DNA of 64,000 nt from Clostridia bacterium (GCA_017438845.1 JAFRUO010000012.1:62001-126000); one strand, 5' to 3'; counted from the stretch's first letter, positions 26,498-36,283 are shown. Notes: generated by a model from the letters alone, not told the origin. Translations and numbers: made by a program.

Positions 26498-29400
26498 ATG
26501 ACTGATTTCTATGAGGACAGGATGAGAATATTCTTGGCCGAGCTTTTAAAGGCTTCTGTTTTGTATGATGAGCCTGTCAGCGGGTTTAAATACAAAGAAT
26601 GTGCCTATAAAAGCAATAATAAGCTCCCGAAAATTGATTCCGAGTTCAAGGACTTTCTTCCCGAAATGCGTTGGGGAGGGAAGCAGGATTCCCACGCTTG
26701 GTTTTACAAAAAGCTTTCAATTCCCAAAAAGCTTCAGGGCAAAAACATAGAAATCGAAATTTCAACCGACGACAGCAATCGCGGCTGGGACGCTATTAAC
26801 CCTCAGTTTATTGTTTACCTTGACGGGAAGCTTGTTCAGGGTCTTGACATAAATCACCGCGAAGTATTCCTCGACAGAGCGAAAAGCTCATACGAGATGT
26901 ATATTTACGCTTATACGGGCATGGCAGGAGATGCATTACTCGAATTAAATGTCAGAATGAGAGTATATGATGAGGATACAAAAAAGCTTTATTATTCTCT
27001 CGTAGTTCCCTTTGAAATTACTCAATACCTCAATCCCGGTGAAAAGGATTATGTTGATATTGAAAAACATATCATCAACGCTGTTAATCTTATTGATTTA
27101 AGAGTACCCGGGTCGGCTGATTACAAAAAATCTGTTAAAGAGGCTCAGAAATATCTTGATACCGAGTTTTTCTCAAAGCATTGTAAGGCTGAGGATGTAA
27201 ATGCAATATGCATCGGTCATACTCATATCGATGTTGCCTGGCTCTGGACTCTTGCACAGACAAGAGAAAAGGTACAGCGTTCCTTTGCTACTGTAGTTGC
27301 GCTGATGAAAAAATATCCCGAGTATAAATTCATGTCAAGTCAGGCTCAGCTCTATAAATATCTGAAAGAGGAAGCTCCGGAGCTTTATGAAGAGGTTAAA
27401 AGGCTTGTAAAAGAGGGCAGATGGGAAGTAGAAGGCGCTATGTGGGTTGAAGCAGACTGTAACCTTTGCTCGGGCGAAAGTCTTGTCAGACAGATTCTTT
27501 ACGGCAAGCGCTTCTTCAAGAACGAATTTGACGTTGATTCAAAGGTTTTATGGCTTCCCGATGTTTTCGGCTACTCTGCCGCTTTACCGCAGATTTTGCA
27601 AAAAAGCGGAGTCGATAAATTCATCACCTCCAAAATCGGATGGAATGAAACAAACCGTCTGCCTTATGATACCTTCTGGTGGAAGGGCATTGACGGTACG
27701 GATATTTTTGCTTATTTTATGACCGCGCAGGATAAACACAGAGGGCAGCCTGCAACTACAAGCTGCACATATAATGCTGTTCTTGCTCCGCGTCAGCTTC
27801 AGGGCGGTTATGACAGATATCAGCAAAAGGATATTAATAACGAGGTGCTTATTACCTTCGGCTTCGGTGACGGAGGCGGCGGTCCGTGCAGAAAGGACCT
27901 GGAGTATTACGACATACTGAAAAAAGGTTTAACCGCAGTGCCTAAGGCTAAAATGGAGTTTGCAGGTACAATGCTTAACCGCGTTAAGAAAAAAGCGGAA
28001 AGCAACCCTAAAACTCCTACTTGGGTGGGTGAGCTATACCTTGAATATCACAGAGGAACATATACCTCTCAGGCAAAGAACAAGCGAAACAACCGTAAAT
28101 CGGAATTTCTTTTTGAAAATGCCGAAACGCTCAGCGTAACTAACAAGCTCCTTTGCGGCGGCGAATATCCTTCGGATGATCTTAACCAATCATGGGAAAC
28201 TGTTCTTTTAAACCAGTTCCACGACATTATTCCCGGTTCGTCAATCAAGGAGGTTTACGAGGTTTCTTCAAAGCAATATGAGCAGTTAAAGCTTACCGGC
28301 GGAGAAATTTGTAACAATGCGTATAACAGCATAATTGAAAATGTCAATTCCGACGGCGGTATAATCGTATTTAACCCCAATTCCTTTAACGGGGATTCTG
28401 CTGTTAATATTGACGGTAAAACGTATTATGTTGAAAACATTCCCGCAAAGGGATACAAGGTAATTAAAAAGCCTGAAATTAAAAATAGCGTTAAGGTTGA
28501 CAAGACCTCAATTGAAAACCGTTTCTTTAAGCTTACCGTTGATGAAAACGGTACGTTTACGAGCGTTTACGACAAAACTAATCACAGAGAGGTACTCAAA
28601 AAAGGTAAACGAGGTAATGTAATTACCGCTTATGAGGATTTGCCGAGAGATTATGACAACTGGGAAATCAGCAATTATTACACCGATAAGTCCTGGGAGG
28701 TCAACAAAGTTAAATCCGTTAAGGTTATTAAGGACGGTGCGAGAGCGGGACTGGAAATTAAAAAGATATTCTTAAACAGCGTTATTGTTCAGAAAATCTG
28801 GCTTTATGACGATATTGCGAGAATCGACTTTGATAACTATATCGACTGGAAGGAGTCTCATATTCTTCTGAAAACTGCTTTCCCTGTTGATATAAACTCA
28901 GATAAGGCAAGCTTTGATATTCAGTTCGGCACCGTTGAAAGACCGACGCACCATAACACCAGCTGGGATTGGGCAAGATTCGAGGTTTGCGCTCATAAGT
29001 TTATTGATTACTCGGAGTACGGTTACGGTGTAAGCCTTATTAACGACTGTAAATACGGTCATTCCGTTCACAACGGTGTAATGACGCTTACTATGCTTAA
29101 AAGCGGAACCTATCCCGACAAGACTGCCGATAAATGCGAGCATTACTTTACTTATTCGCTTTATCCGCACGCAGGCGACTTTAAGAGTGCAGGCACTATT
29201 AAGCAGGCGTATTTTATCAATAATCCGCTTACGGCATTCAGCATAAAAAAGCACGGCGGTAATTTACCCGAAAGCTTTTCGCTTGTCGACGTTGCTGATG
29301 AAAATGTTGTAATCGAAACCGTTAAAAAGGCTGAGGACAGCGACGACATAATTGTCAGAATGTACGAAAGCTTTAACAAGAGAACGGATACCGTAATCAA

Positions 29401-29536
29401 AACGGGCTTTGATATCAAATCTGTCCATATCTGCGACCTTATGGAAAACAATATCAAATCTGTCAGAGCAAAGGGCAACGAAATTCCCGTTTCGTTAAAG
29501 CCGTTTGAAATAGTTACATTAAAGATAGAGGTATAA
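26498..29536 (+). CDS. Alpha-mannosidase, glycoside hydrolase family 38
   Basis: Removes alpha-linked mannose from glycans. The 1012 residues start with a beta-rich ancillary domain (to about 215). The GH38 catalytic domain follows, with the zinc site in GHTHIDVAWLWT near residue 238-249 and the catalytic nucleophile Asp in WLPDVFGYSAALPQIL near residue 352. A three-helix and large beta-sandwich C-terminal part follows (FHDIIPGSSIKEVYE and onward). There is no signal peptide, so it acts in the cytoplasm on imported oligosaccharides. GGAGG precedes the ATG, and the next gene starts 2 bp after its stop codon. Confidence 0.94.
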   Translation: MTDFYEDRMRIFLAELLKASVLYDEPVSGFKYKECAYKSNNKLPKIDSEFKDFLPEMRWGGKQDSHAWFYKKLSIPKKLQGKNIEIEISTDDSNRGWDAINPQFIVYLDGKLVQGLDINHREVFLDRAKSSYEMYIYAYTGMAGDALLELNVRMRVYDEDTKKLYYSLVVPFEITQYLNPGEKDYVDIEKHIINAVNLIDLRVPGSADYKKSVKEAQKYLDTEFFSKHCKAEDVNAICIGHTHIDVAWLWTLAQTREKVQRSFATVVALMKKYPEYKFMSSQAQLYKYLKEEAPELYEEVKRLVKEGRWEVEGAMWVEADCNLCSGESLVRQILYGKRFFKNEFDVDSKVLWLPDVFGYSAALPQILQKSGVDKFITSKIGWNETNRLPYDTFWWKGIDGTDIFAYFMTAQDKHRGQPATTSCTYNAVLAPRQLQGGYDRYQQKDINNEVLITFGFGDGGGGPCRKDLEYYDILKKGLTAVPKAKMEFAGTMLNRVKKKAESNPKTPTWVGELYLEYHRGTYTSQAKNKRNNRKSEFLFENAETLSVTNKLLCGGEYPSDDLNQSWETVLLNQFHDIIPGSSIKEVYEVSSKQYEQLKLTGGEICNNAYNSIIENVNSDGGIIVFNPNSFNGDSAVNIDGKTYYVENIPAKGYKVIKKPEIKNSVKVDKTSIENRFFKLTVDENGTFTSVYDKTNHREVLKKGKRGNVITAYEDLPRDYDNWEISNYYTDKSWEVNKVKSVKVIKDGARAGLEIKKIFLNSVIVQKIWLYDDIARIDFDNYIDWKESHILLKTAFPVDINSDKASFDIQFGTVERPTHHNTSWDWARFEVCAHKFIDYSEYGYGVSLINDCKYGHSVHNGVMTLTMLKSGTYPDKTADKCEHYFTYSLYPHAGDFKSAGTIKQAYFINNPLTAFSIKKHGGNLPESFSLVDVADENVVIETVKKAEDSDDIIVRMYESFNKRTDTVIKTGFDIKSVHICDLMENNIKSVRAKGNEIPVSLKPFEIVTLKIEV

Positions 29537-29538
29537 AA

Positions 29539-31059
29539 ATGAAAAAAATAATTTCTTTATTACTTAGTTTTTTGTTATTCCTTTCATCTTCTGTGATAGT
29601 CATAAATGCAAGTGATATTGATTATTCATATTATGATTGGGATTATGATGAACATTCATTCGGCAGAAAATTAAAATACACGGAAAGTACAGACGGAAAC
29701 TGGATTTATGCCGTGCTGGCAGACGGCACCATTGCAATTAAAATGGGCAATGCTATGTCTGAAAAATTAAAAGAGCCGGATGGGAATAAGATTACGGAAG
29801 AAAGATTTGTGGATGTTGTAGTACCGGAAACAATAGACGGATATGAGGTTTCTGTTATCGGTACCAATGCCTTTTGGGTTGCAAGACTAATGAGAAGTAT
29901 TGTTTTGCCGAAAAGCGTCAGGCGTATTTCAACTACCGCCTTTTGGTATTGTGACTTTCTGACGGAGGTTACTTTAAACGAAGGTTTGGAATCGATTGCC
30001 GAACGTGCATTTTGGTATTGCGAAAGACTTACTGAAATAACAATGCCAAAAAGCTTAAAATCAATTGATGATGGCGCTTTCTCGTGTTGCGACATGATAA
30101 ATAAGGTAACAATTTATGAAGGTGTAAGCCGTATGGGCTCAAATATGGGACTCAATAAAGCCACAATTTACGGCTTTACAGGCTCTTATGCAGAGGAATA
30201 TGCAATAGCAAATGAGATTAATTTCGTTTCTATCGGCAAAGCCCACTGTGACCACGTTAATACCTATGAGCTAAAAACAGGCAGCTGTACCGAGGACGGA
30301 TTAAAGCAGATTATCTGCGACGACTGCGGAGAAACTGTATATTCAGAAGTGATTCCTGCGCCCGGCCACACTAAAGGTGAAAGCGTTATTACTAAGCAGC
30401 CTGCCATAGGCGTAGCGGGCGAGATGACAGTTTATTGCTCCGTTTGCGGAGAGATTATTGACATTTTGCCGATTGAGCCGCTTGAAGATCCGTATAAGGG
30501 CTTTGACGATGTAAAGCAGGGCTCGTGGTATTACGACTCGGTTAAATACACCTTTTGCCGTGGGTTTATCAGCGGATATTCCAACGGTCTGTTCGGTCCC
30601 AACGACAGCCTGAAAAGGCAGGATTTTGTTGTGATGATAGCAAGAATTGCAAATGCCGATCTTTCAAAATATGAAGGAAGCGTCAGTAAGCTGAAGGACG
30701 TGAAGCCTGACGCATATTATGCCGCCGCAGTCAACTGGGCGGTAGATAACGGCATTGTAGCAGGCTATGAAAACGGTAAATTCGGCGTTAATGATAATAT
30801 CACAAGAGAGCAGGTAGCTACTATTCTTTACAGATATGTTAAGCCCGACGGAATTGTTTATATCACAAATCCTCTTCAATCATATCCTGATTATGACAGT
30901 ATAAGTTACTTTGCAAAGGACACTCTGTTATGGGCGGTTTTAAACGGTATAATCAGCGGAATGGGTGACGGTAGGCTTGCGCCTACGGAAAGCGCTTCAC
31001 GCGCACAGATAGTTTCAATACTTGAACGTATGGATAAACAGGGTATGTTCACAAATTAA
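29539..31059 (+). CDS. Secreted BspA-like leucine-rich repeat protein with SLH domains
   Basis: A 506-residue cell-surface protein. Residues 1-25 are a signal peptide (MKKIISLLLSFLLFLSSS, then cleavage near VINAS). Residues about 95-215 hold BspA/LRR_5-type repeats (VVVPETIDGYEVSVIG, SIVLPKSVRRI, LTEVTLNEGLESIAERAF). A Cys-rich stretch with CXXC pairs follows. Three SLH domains come from about residue 315 (FDDVKQGSWYYDSVKYTF, FGVNDNITREQVATILYRY, and a third ending SRAQIVSILERM). SLH domains anchor proteins to wall polymers. A damaged relative lies at 41674-43641. Confidence 0.9.
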   Translation: MKKIISLLLSFLLFLSSSVIVINASDIDYSYYDWDYDEHSFGRKLKYTESTDGNWIYAVLADGTIAIKMGNAMSEKLKEPDGNKITEERFVDVVVPETIDGYEVSVIGTNAFWVARLMRSIVLPKSVRRISTTAFWYCDFLTEVTLNEGLESIAERAFWYCERLTEITMPKSLKSIDDGAFSCCDMINKVTIYEGVSRMGSNMGLNKATIYGFTGSYAEEYAIANEINFVSIGKAHCDHVNTYELKTGSCTEDGLKQIICDDCGETVYSEVIPAPGHTKGESVITKQPAIGVAGEMTVYCSVCGEIIDILPIEPLEDPYKGFDDVKQGSWYYDSVKYTFCRGFISGYSNGLFGPNDSLKRQDFVVMIARIANADLSKYEGSVSKLKDVKPDAYYAAAVNWAVDNGIVAGYENGKFGVNDNITREQVATILYRYVKPDGIVYITNPLQSYPDYDSISYFAKDTLLWAVLNGIISGMGDGRLAPTESASRAQIVSILERMDKQGMFTN

Positions 31060-31070
31060 AGTGAGGTAAT

Positions 31071-31676
31071 ATGTCAAAAGAACTTCCGCATTTTAATATC
31101 GGCCTGTCATACGGCGGTAATCAGGAATGGTTTCACGGCTTTATGATGAGAATCGGCGGTTGCGCCGCAGAAACGGTCTGTGATTTATGCATTTATCTTG
31201 ACAAATACAAAGGTTATAAATTATATCCGTTTGATATTAATAATTTAAGTAAAAAAGACTATATCGCCTTCGGAGAAATAATCAAGCCTTATCTGCATCC
31301 GAGAATGAGCGGTATCGACAAGCTTTCAATTTATATTGAAGGTTTTTCCGCTTATCTTGCTGATAAAAATACATACATAAAGCTTGAAGGAATTGAAGGC
31401 GAACAAGGCGTTGACTTTGCTAAAACGGCACTGATAAGTCAAATTGACAAAGATATTCCCGTGCCTTATCTGTGCCTTCTTCATAATGACCCTGCTTTCA
31501 GGGAATACAAATGGCACTGGTTTCTTTTAAACGGATATAAAGAGTCGGAAAACAGACTTTTTGTAAAAGCGGTAACTTACAGCGAAAGCGAATGGCTGGA
31601 TTTTGAAAGGCTCTGGAATACAGGCTGTACTCCAAAGGGCGGCATGATTGTTATTGAAACTGATGAAAAAGGTTAA
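31071..31676 (+). CDS. Hypothetical protein with papain-like (C39-type) peptidase features
   Basis: 201 residues, no signal peptide. The arrangement GGNQEWFHGF...GGCAAETVCDLC near residues 16-41, then WHWFLLNGY near 150, recalls the Gln-Cys-His layout of C39/papain-like cysteine peptidases. This is pattern resemblance only; no exact family is recognised. GTGAGG precedes the ATG. Its 3' end overlaps the next gene by 14 bp. It is in the operon with the SLH protein and the HAD phosphatase, so a role in surface-protein handling is possible but unproven. Confidence 0.55.
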   Translation: MSKELPHFNIGLSYGGNQEWFHGFMMRIGGCAAETVCDLCIYLDKYKGYKLYPFDINNLSKKDYIAFGEIIKPYLHPRMSGIDKLSIYIEGFSAYLADKNTYIKLEGIEGEQGVDFAKTALISQIDKDIPVPYLCLLHNDPAFREYKWHWFLLNGYKESENRLFVKAVTYSESEWLDFERLWNTGCTPKGGMIVIETDEKG

Positions 31677-32238
31677 CGTTTACGATTTTGACAACACTAT
31701 ATACGACGGTGAAACGCTTGTGGATTATGCAATGTATTTTGTCCGCAGGGATATAAGAATTTGGAAATACCTTCCCAAGCTTGTTTTCATCGCCTTTAAA
31801 GATATGCTTCATCTTTTTACGGTTGACGAGGCAGTTAAGGCTTATGCTTCGTTTCTCGAAGGCTATTACGTTACACTTGACGACCCTGCGAAGAATATAG
31901 TCGATTTCTGGAACAAAAACGAAAAAAAGATAAAACCCTGGTACGCGTCACGTCAAAGGGAGGACGACATAATCGTTTCCGGAACACTTGACTTTATTCT
32001 TGAGGAAGCTTCCAAAAGAATAGGCTTTAAAAACTACGTAGGTTCCGAAATTGATAAAAACACCGGAAAGTTTATTAAGTTATGTTTTCTTGAAAACAAG
32101 GTTAAACTTTTCAGGGAGCACTTTCCCGACACGGAAATTGAGAATTTTTATACGGACTCTATTAACGACAAGGCGATGATGGACATCAGCGAAAATGTAT
32201 ATCTCGTCAAAGGAAGTAAGATAACTAAAATAAAATAA
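31663..32238 (+). CDS. HAD-superfamily phosphatase (SerB-like)
   Basis: 191 residues. The N-terminal motif VYDFDNTIYDGET is the HAD nucleophile site (DXDXT), SGTLDFILEEA carries motif II (Ser), and the C-terminal FYTDSINDKAMMD carries the motif IV aspartates. The helical cap (residues 20-90) is that of the phosphoserine-phosphatase-like subgroup. The ATG at 31663 lies within the end of the preceding gene (14-bp overlap); an upstream TTG is less likely. The substrate is unknown. Last gene of the operon beginning at folC. Confidence 0.8.
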   Translation: MKKVNVYDFDNTIYDGETLVDYAMYFVRRDIRIWKYLPKLVFIAFKDMLHLFTVDEAVKAYASFLEGYYVTLDDPAKNIVDFWNKNEKKIKPWYASRQREDDIIVSGTLDFILEEASKRIGFKNYVGSEIDKNTGKFIKLCFLENKVKLFREHFPDTEIENFYTDSINDKAMMDISENVYLVKGSKITKIK

Positions 32239-32246
32239 AAAAAGAG

Positions 32247-32275
32247 TTGACATATTTAAACTTTTGTATTATTAT
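32247..32275 (+). promoter_or_regulatory. tRNA-fMet promoter
   Basis: -35 TTGACA at 32247-32252, a 17-bp spacer, and -10 TATTAT at 32270-32275, 27 bp before the tRNA. Confidence 0.7.
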
Positions 32276-32302
32276 ATATGGGCACTCAGGAGTGCTCCGT
32301 AT

Positions 32303-32379
<77 letters not shown>

Positions 32380-32380
32380 T

Positions 32381-32414
32381 AATCCGTACACCGTCAGGTG
32401 TACGGATTTTCTTT
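32381..32414 (+). terminator. Terminator after tRNA-fMet
   Basis: A 12-bp perfect hairpin, AATCCGTACACC (32381-32392) with GGTGTACGGATT (32397-32408), loop GTCA, then TTCTTTAT. Confidence 0.85.
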
Positions 32415-32564
32415 ATCTAAATTAAAAAACGAATACAAAGCAGGGTTATGAGACCGAAGGGCGAATAACACGGAGGGTGAGGCGGTACTGAATGACAGTC
32501 CGGTGGACTGTCAGAGCCGCCGAACCGACCGCAGCATTTTCTCCGCAGAGAAAATGCAAGACCC
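32415..32564 (+). repeat. tRNA-trailing element, fMet copy
   Basis: Lies between the two direct-repeat copies. 32443-32457 is an inverted copy (14 of 15) of the tRNA anticodon arm at 32329-32343. Then come nested hairpins: GGCGG...CCGCC enclosing GACAGTCC-GGT-GGACTGTC, and a 10-bp stem GCATTTTCTC-CGCA-GAGAAAATGC. The ACAGTCC motif is shared with the elements behind tRNA-Pro and tRNA-Ser. No coding potential was recognised. Confidence 0.65.
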
Positions 32565-32655
32565 TGTGGTTCAAGTCCCGCCCCCGCAACCATAATCCGT
32601 ACACCGTCAGGTGTGCGGATTTTTTTCTTTTTATATATTATTTTTTCTTCATATG

Positions 32656-32664
32656 TGTTATAAT
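32656..32664 (+). promoter_or_regulatory. Extended -10 promoter of the deo operon
   Basis: TGTTATAAT at 32656-32664 is an extended -10 (TGnTATAAT). I see no good -35 hexamer at the right distance. The deoC start codon is 26 bp downstream. Confidence 0.5.
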
Positions 32665-32690
32665 TAATAAAAATTTATAAAGGTGATTAT

Positions 32691-33353
32691 ATGGATATTA
32701 AAAAAATATTATCTTCTTGCGACCACACGCTTCTTGCTCAGACTGCAACCGAAGAGCAGATTAAGCAGCTTTGCTTGGATGCGGAAAAATACAATACCGC
32801 ATCAGTATGTATTCCGCCTTCATATGTGTCTTTTGCAAAGAAGAATGTCGGCGACTCGGTTAAAATCTGTACAGTAATCGGTTTTCCCAACGGATATAAC
32901 ACGACCGAAGTTAAATGCTTTGAAGCTGAAAATGCTGTTAAAAACGGTGCAGATGAAATTGATATGGTTATTAATATCGGTTGGGTTAAAGACAAAAAGT
33001 TTGAAAATATTCTTTACGAAATTAATCAAGTGAAAAAAGCTTGCAACGGCAGACTTTTAAAGGTGATTATTGAAACCTGCCTGTTAACGGATGAAGAGAA
33101 AAAAGAAATGTGCCGTATTGTTTCTCGGTCCGATGCTGATTATATTAAAACCTCAACCGGCTTTTCGACGGGTGGCGCAACCGTTGAGGACATTAAGCTG
33201 TTTTCGGAAAACGTCGGCAACAATACGCTGATTAAAGCCGCAGGCGGCATTTCAAGCCTTGAGGATGCGGACGGGTTTTTAAAGCTCGGAGCTTCAAGAC
33301 TCGGCACAAGCAGGATTGTCAAGCTTGTTAAAGCAGGTGAAGAAAATGAGTAA
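32691..33353 (+). CDS. deoC: Deoxyribose-phosphate aldolase
   Basis: Splits deoxyribose 5-phosphate into glyceraldehyde 3-phosphate and acetaldehyde in nucleoside breakdown. The 220-residue TIM barrel shows LLKVIIETCLL and the Schiff-base lysine region YIKTSTGFSTGGAT near residue 150. CDHTLLAQTAT at the N-terminus is also typical. AAAGGTGATT precedes the ATG. It overlaps deoB by 8 bp and heads the deoC-deoB-cdd-pdp operon. Confidence 0.96.
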   Translation: MDIKKILSSCDHTLLAQTATEEQIKQLCLDAEKYNTASVCIPPSYVSFAKKNVGDSVKICTVIGFPNGYNTTEVKCFEAENAVKNGADEIDMVINIGWVKDKKFENILYEINQVKKACNGRLLKVIIETCLLTDEEKKEMCRIVSRSDADYIKTSTGFSTGGATVEDIKLFSENVGNNTLIKAAGGISSLEDADGFLKLGASRLGTSRIVKLVKAGEENE

Positions 33354-34512
33354 GCGTGTTTTTATTATAGTTCTCGATTCGTGCGGAGTCGGTGAATTGC
33401 CTGACGCCGCGCTTTTCGGCGATCATGACTGCAATACTTTAAAAAGAATATCCCATTCGAAATATTTTTCCTGTAAAACAACTGCAAAACTCGGTATCGG
33501 AAACATAGACGGATGTGATTATCTCGTCAGACAGTCAAAGCCTCTTGCCGCTGTCGGGAAATGCGCTGAAAAATCAATGGCTAAGGACACTACTGCAGGT
33601 CATTGGGAAATAGCAGGCGTTGTGTCGGAAAAGCCTTTTCCGACTTATCCCGACGGTTTTCCCGAAGAGGTAATTGAAGAGTTTAAAAAGGCTACGGGCA
33701 GGGGAGTTCTCTGCAACAAACCGTATTCGGGCACTCAAGTAATCAGGGACTACGGTGACGAGCATATTAAAACGGGTGACCTGATTGTATACACCTCTGC
33801 CGACAGTGTTTTTCAGATAGCGGCTCACGAAGAGGTCGTTCCTCTTGAAAAGCTTTACGATTATTGCAGAAAAGCCAGAAAAATACTTTGCGGTGAAAAT
33901 GCCGTCGGCAGAGTAATAGCCAGACCTTTTATTACGGAAAACGGTGAATTTAAAAGGACGGCTAACCGTCATGACTTTTCTCTTGAGCCTCCTAAAAAAA
34001 CTTTGCTTGACGCAGTTTCGGAAAGCGGAATGACTGTATACTCAATCGGAAAGATTTATGATATTTTCGCTTCAAGAGGTATTACCGAATATGTATTTAC
34101 TCATTCCAACGAAGAGGGAATGACTAATACGCTTGAGGCTCTTGACAAAGAATTTGAAGGGCTTTGCTTTGTTAATCTTGTTGATTTTGACATGCTCTAC
34201 GGACACCGACAGGATGTCGACGGATATGCGAAGGCGTTTTCAGTTTTTGACGATTGGCTTGAAGGCTTTATAAGCAAGATGAAATCCGACGATGTTCTGA
34301 TAATAACAGCGGACCACGGCTGCGACCCCGGTGATGAGAGTACAGACCATTCAAGGGAGTATATTCCTCTTATCGTTTACGGAAACAGTATTAAACCCGT
34401 TAATTTAGGTACAAGAAACACTTACGCAGATATAGCGGCTACTGTTGCGGATATTCTTGATATTGATTTTATCTGCGACGGAGCAAGCTTTTATGATTTA
34501 ATTAAGAGGTAA
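33346..34512 (+). CDS. deoB: Phosphopentomutase
   Basis: Moves phosphate between C1 and C5 of (deoxy)ribose, linking nucleoside phosphorolysis to DeoC. The 388 residues belong to the alkaline-phosphatase superfamily, with metal-binding FIIVLDSCGVGELPDA at the N-terminus and ITADHGCDPGDESTDHSRE near the C-terminus. The catalytic region is MAKDTTAGHWE, with the Thr nucleophile. The ATG at 33346 is preceded by AGGTGA within deoC; an upstream in-frame codon at 33316 lies deeper in deoC and was rejected. Confidence 0.96.
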   Translation: MSKRVFIIVLDSCGVGELPDAALFGDHDCNTLKRISHSKYFSCKTTAKLGIGNIDGCDYLVRQSKPLAAVGKCAEKSMAKDTTAGHWEIAGVVSEKPFPTYPDGFPEEVIEEFKKATGRGVLCNKPYSGTQVIRDYGDEHIKTGDLIVYTSADSVFQIAAHEEVVPLEKLYDYCRKARKILCGENAVGRVIARPFITENGEFKRTANRHDFSLEPPKKTLLDAVSESGMTVYSIGKIYDIFASRGITEYVFTHSNEEGMTNTLEALDKEFEGLCFVNLVDFDMLYGHRQDVDGYAKAFSVFDDWLEGFISKMKSDDVLIITADHGCDPGDESTDHSREYIPLIVYGNSIKPVNLGTRNTYADIAATVADILDIDFICDGASFYDLIKR

Positions 34513-34514
34513 TT

Positions 34515-34928
34515 ATGGACATTAACAAATTATGCGCTTTGGCAATTGATGCCAGAAAAATGTCATACGCTCCTTACTCATATTATGCTGTTGGCGCGGC
34601 GTTGCTTTCTAAAAGCGGTAAGGTTTTTACGGGATGTAATATTGAAAACTCTGCCTTTTCACCCTCTGTCTGTGCTGAAAGAACGGCTTTTTTCAAAGCT
34701 ATAAGCGAAGGTGAAACCGAGTTTGAAAGAATTGCTATAGCCGCCGGTAACGTAAATTCCGAAAAGCTTAACGCCGATGTCACTCCGTGCGGAGTATGCA
34801 GGCAGGTTATGCGTGAATTTTGCAAGGACGATTTTGAGATAATATGTGTCGCCGACACGGAAAGCTTTAAGAAATATTCTTTAAAAGAGTTGCTTCCGAA
34901 TGGATTTTCCGGCAGCAATCTTAAGTGA
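34515..34928 (+). CDS. cdd: Cytidine deaminase
   Basis: Deaminates cytidine and deoxycytidine to uridine and deoxyuridine for salvage. The 137 residues carry the zinc site of the tetrameric Bacillus-type enzyme: Cys and the proton-shuttle Glu in SVCAERTAFFKA near residue 52-63, and the two further cysteines in PCGVCRQVM. It starts 2 bp after deoB and is followed by pdp after 10 bp, so uridine made here feeds the phosphorylase. Confidence 0.96.
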   Translation: MDINKLCALAIDARKMSYAPYSYYAVGAALLSKSGKVFTGCNIENSAFSPSVCAERTAFFKAISEGETEFERIAIAAGNVNSEKLNADVTPCGVCRQVMREFCKDDFEIICVADTESFKKYSLKELLPNGFSGSNLK

Positions 34929-34938
34929 GGGCTAAAAT

Positions 34939-36240
34939 ATGAGAATGTATGATATAATCGAAAAAAAGAGAAACGGGTTCGAGCTGAGCGATGAAGAAAT
35001 AAAATTCTTTATTGACGGCTTTACCTCGGGCGATATTCCCGATTATCAGGCTTCTGCTTTGATGATGGCAATTTATTTTCGCGGTATGAGTGAAAGAGAA
35101 ACGGTGACGCTTACATTGGCTATGGCTGATTCGGGCGACAGAGTCGATTTGTCGGAATTCGGCTCGCTTTCCGTTGACAAGCATTCTACGGGCGGCGTCG
35201 GTGACAAGACAAGCCTTATCGTTGCTCCGATTGTAGCTTCGCTCGGCGCAAAGGTTACAAAAATGTCGGGAAGAGGACTCGGCCATACGGGCGGCACAGT
35301 AGACAAGCTTGAATCTATTCCCGGTTATAAAACTACTTTATCCAAAGAAGAATTTTTTAATCAGATTAAAAATACAGGCATTGCCGTAATAGGTCAAAGC
35401 GGAAATTTAACACCCGCCGACAAAAAGCTTTATGCGCTTCGTGATGTAACGGCTACCGTAGAAAGTATTCCGCTTATCACTTCAAGCATAATGAGCAAAA
35501 AAATTGCCGCAGGCTCTCATTCGATTGTACTTGATGTAAAGGTCGGTTCAGGAGCATTTATGAAAGACCTTCAAAGTGCGGAAATACTTGCGCGTGAAAT
35601 GGTAAAAATCGGTAAAATGTGCGGCAGGAATATCGCCGCTGTTTTAAGCGATATGGACGCTCCGCTCGGAACAAATATCGGAAATTCGCTTGAGGTAGTT
35701 GAAGCGGTTAAGGTATTAAAGAATGAACTTCACAACGATTTATACGAGGTGTGCGTAACGCTTGCAACGCAAATGGTTTGCTTAAGCTTAGGGTACACTC
35801 CCGAAAAAGCCAAAGACAGTGTTATTAATGCAATTGAAAGCGGTTCCGCTTTCAACAAAATGAAGCAGTGGATTGCCGCACAGGGCGGAGATATAAGCTA
35901 CCTTGAGGATGTTACAAAATTCCCGAAAGCCGAGCTTTGTTATAATTTAACTGCCGAAGCTGATGCATATATTGCAGGCTTTGACTCGGAAAAAATCGGA
36001 CTGAGTGCAGTTTGCCTCGGAGCAGGCAGGGCGACAAAGGAGGACAGTATTAATCACGCGGCAGGTATTGTTTTAAATAAGAAGCCGGGCGATAAGGTGA
36101 CTAAAGGCGAAACTATTGCATCTCTTTATACCGACGAACCGGATTGTATTTCTTCCGCTGCCGAAATGTTTATTTCTGCTGTTTCTTATTCCGAAAACAT
36201 ACCTGAAACAAAGCCTCTTATCTATCAGGTTATTCGTTAA
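34939..36240 (+). CDS. pdp: Pyrimidine-nucleoside phosphorylase
   Basis: Phosphorolysis of uridine, thymidine and deoxyuridine to base and (deoxy)ribose 1-phosphate. The 433 residues have the NP-II family signature SGRGLGHTGGTVDKLESIPG near residue 111-130, and the phosphate-binding KHSTGGVGDKTSL near 80. It completes the operon: Pdp releases the sugar phosphate, DeoB isomerises it, DeoC cleaves it. deoA (thymidine phosphorylase) is a close relative; the Firmicutes-type context favours pdp. Confidence 0.94.
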   Translation: MRMYDIIEKKRNGFELSDEEIKFFIDGFTSGDIPDYQASALMMAIYFRGMSERETVTLTLAMADSGDRVDLSEFGSLSVDKHSTGGVGDKTSLIVAPIVASLGAKVTKMSGRGLGHTGGTVDKLESIPGYKTTLSKEEFFNQIKNTGIAVIGQSGNLTPADKKLYALRDVTATVESIPLITSSIMSKKIAAGSHSIVLDVKVGSGAFMKDLQSAEILAREMVKIGKMCGRNIAAVLSDMDAPLGTNIGNSLEVVEAVKVLKNELHNDLYEVCVTLATQMVCLSLGYTPEKAKDSVINAIESGSAFNKMKQWIAAQGGDISYLEDVTKFPKAELCYNLTAEADAYIAGFDSEKIGLSAVCLGAGRATKEDSINHAAGIVLNKKPGDKVTKGETIASLYTDEPDCISSAAEMFISAVSYSENIPETKPLIYQVIR

Positions 36241-36254
36241 AAGATTAATTATTA

Positions 36255-36283
36255 TTGCTTTTAATTTTTCTTAGTTGTATAAT
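36255..36283 (+). promoter_or_regulatory. Promoter of the CooC/dehydratase-like operon
   Basis: -35 TTGCTT at 36255-36260, a 17-bp spacer, and -10 TATAAT at 36278-36283. The first gene starts 33 bp further on. Confidence 0.6.
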
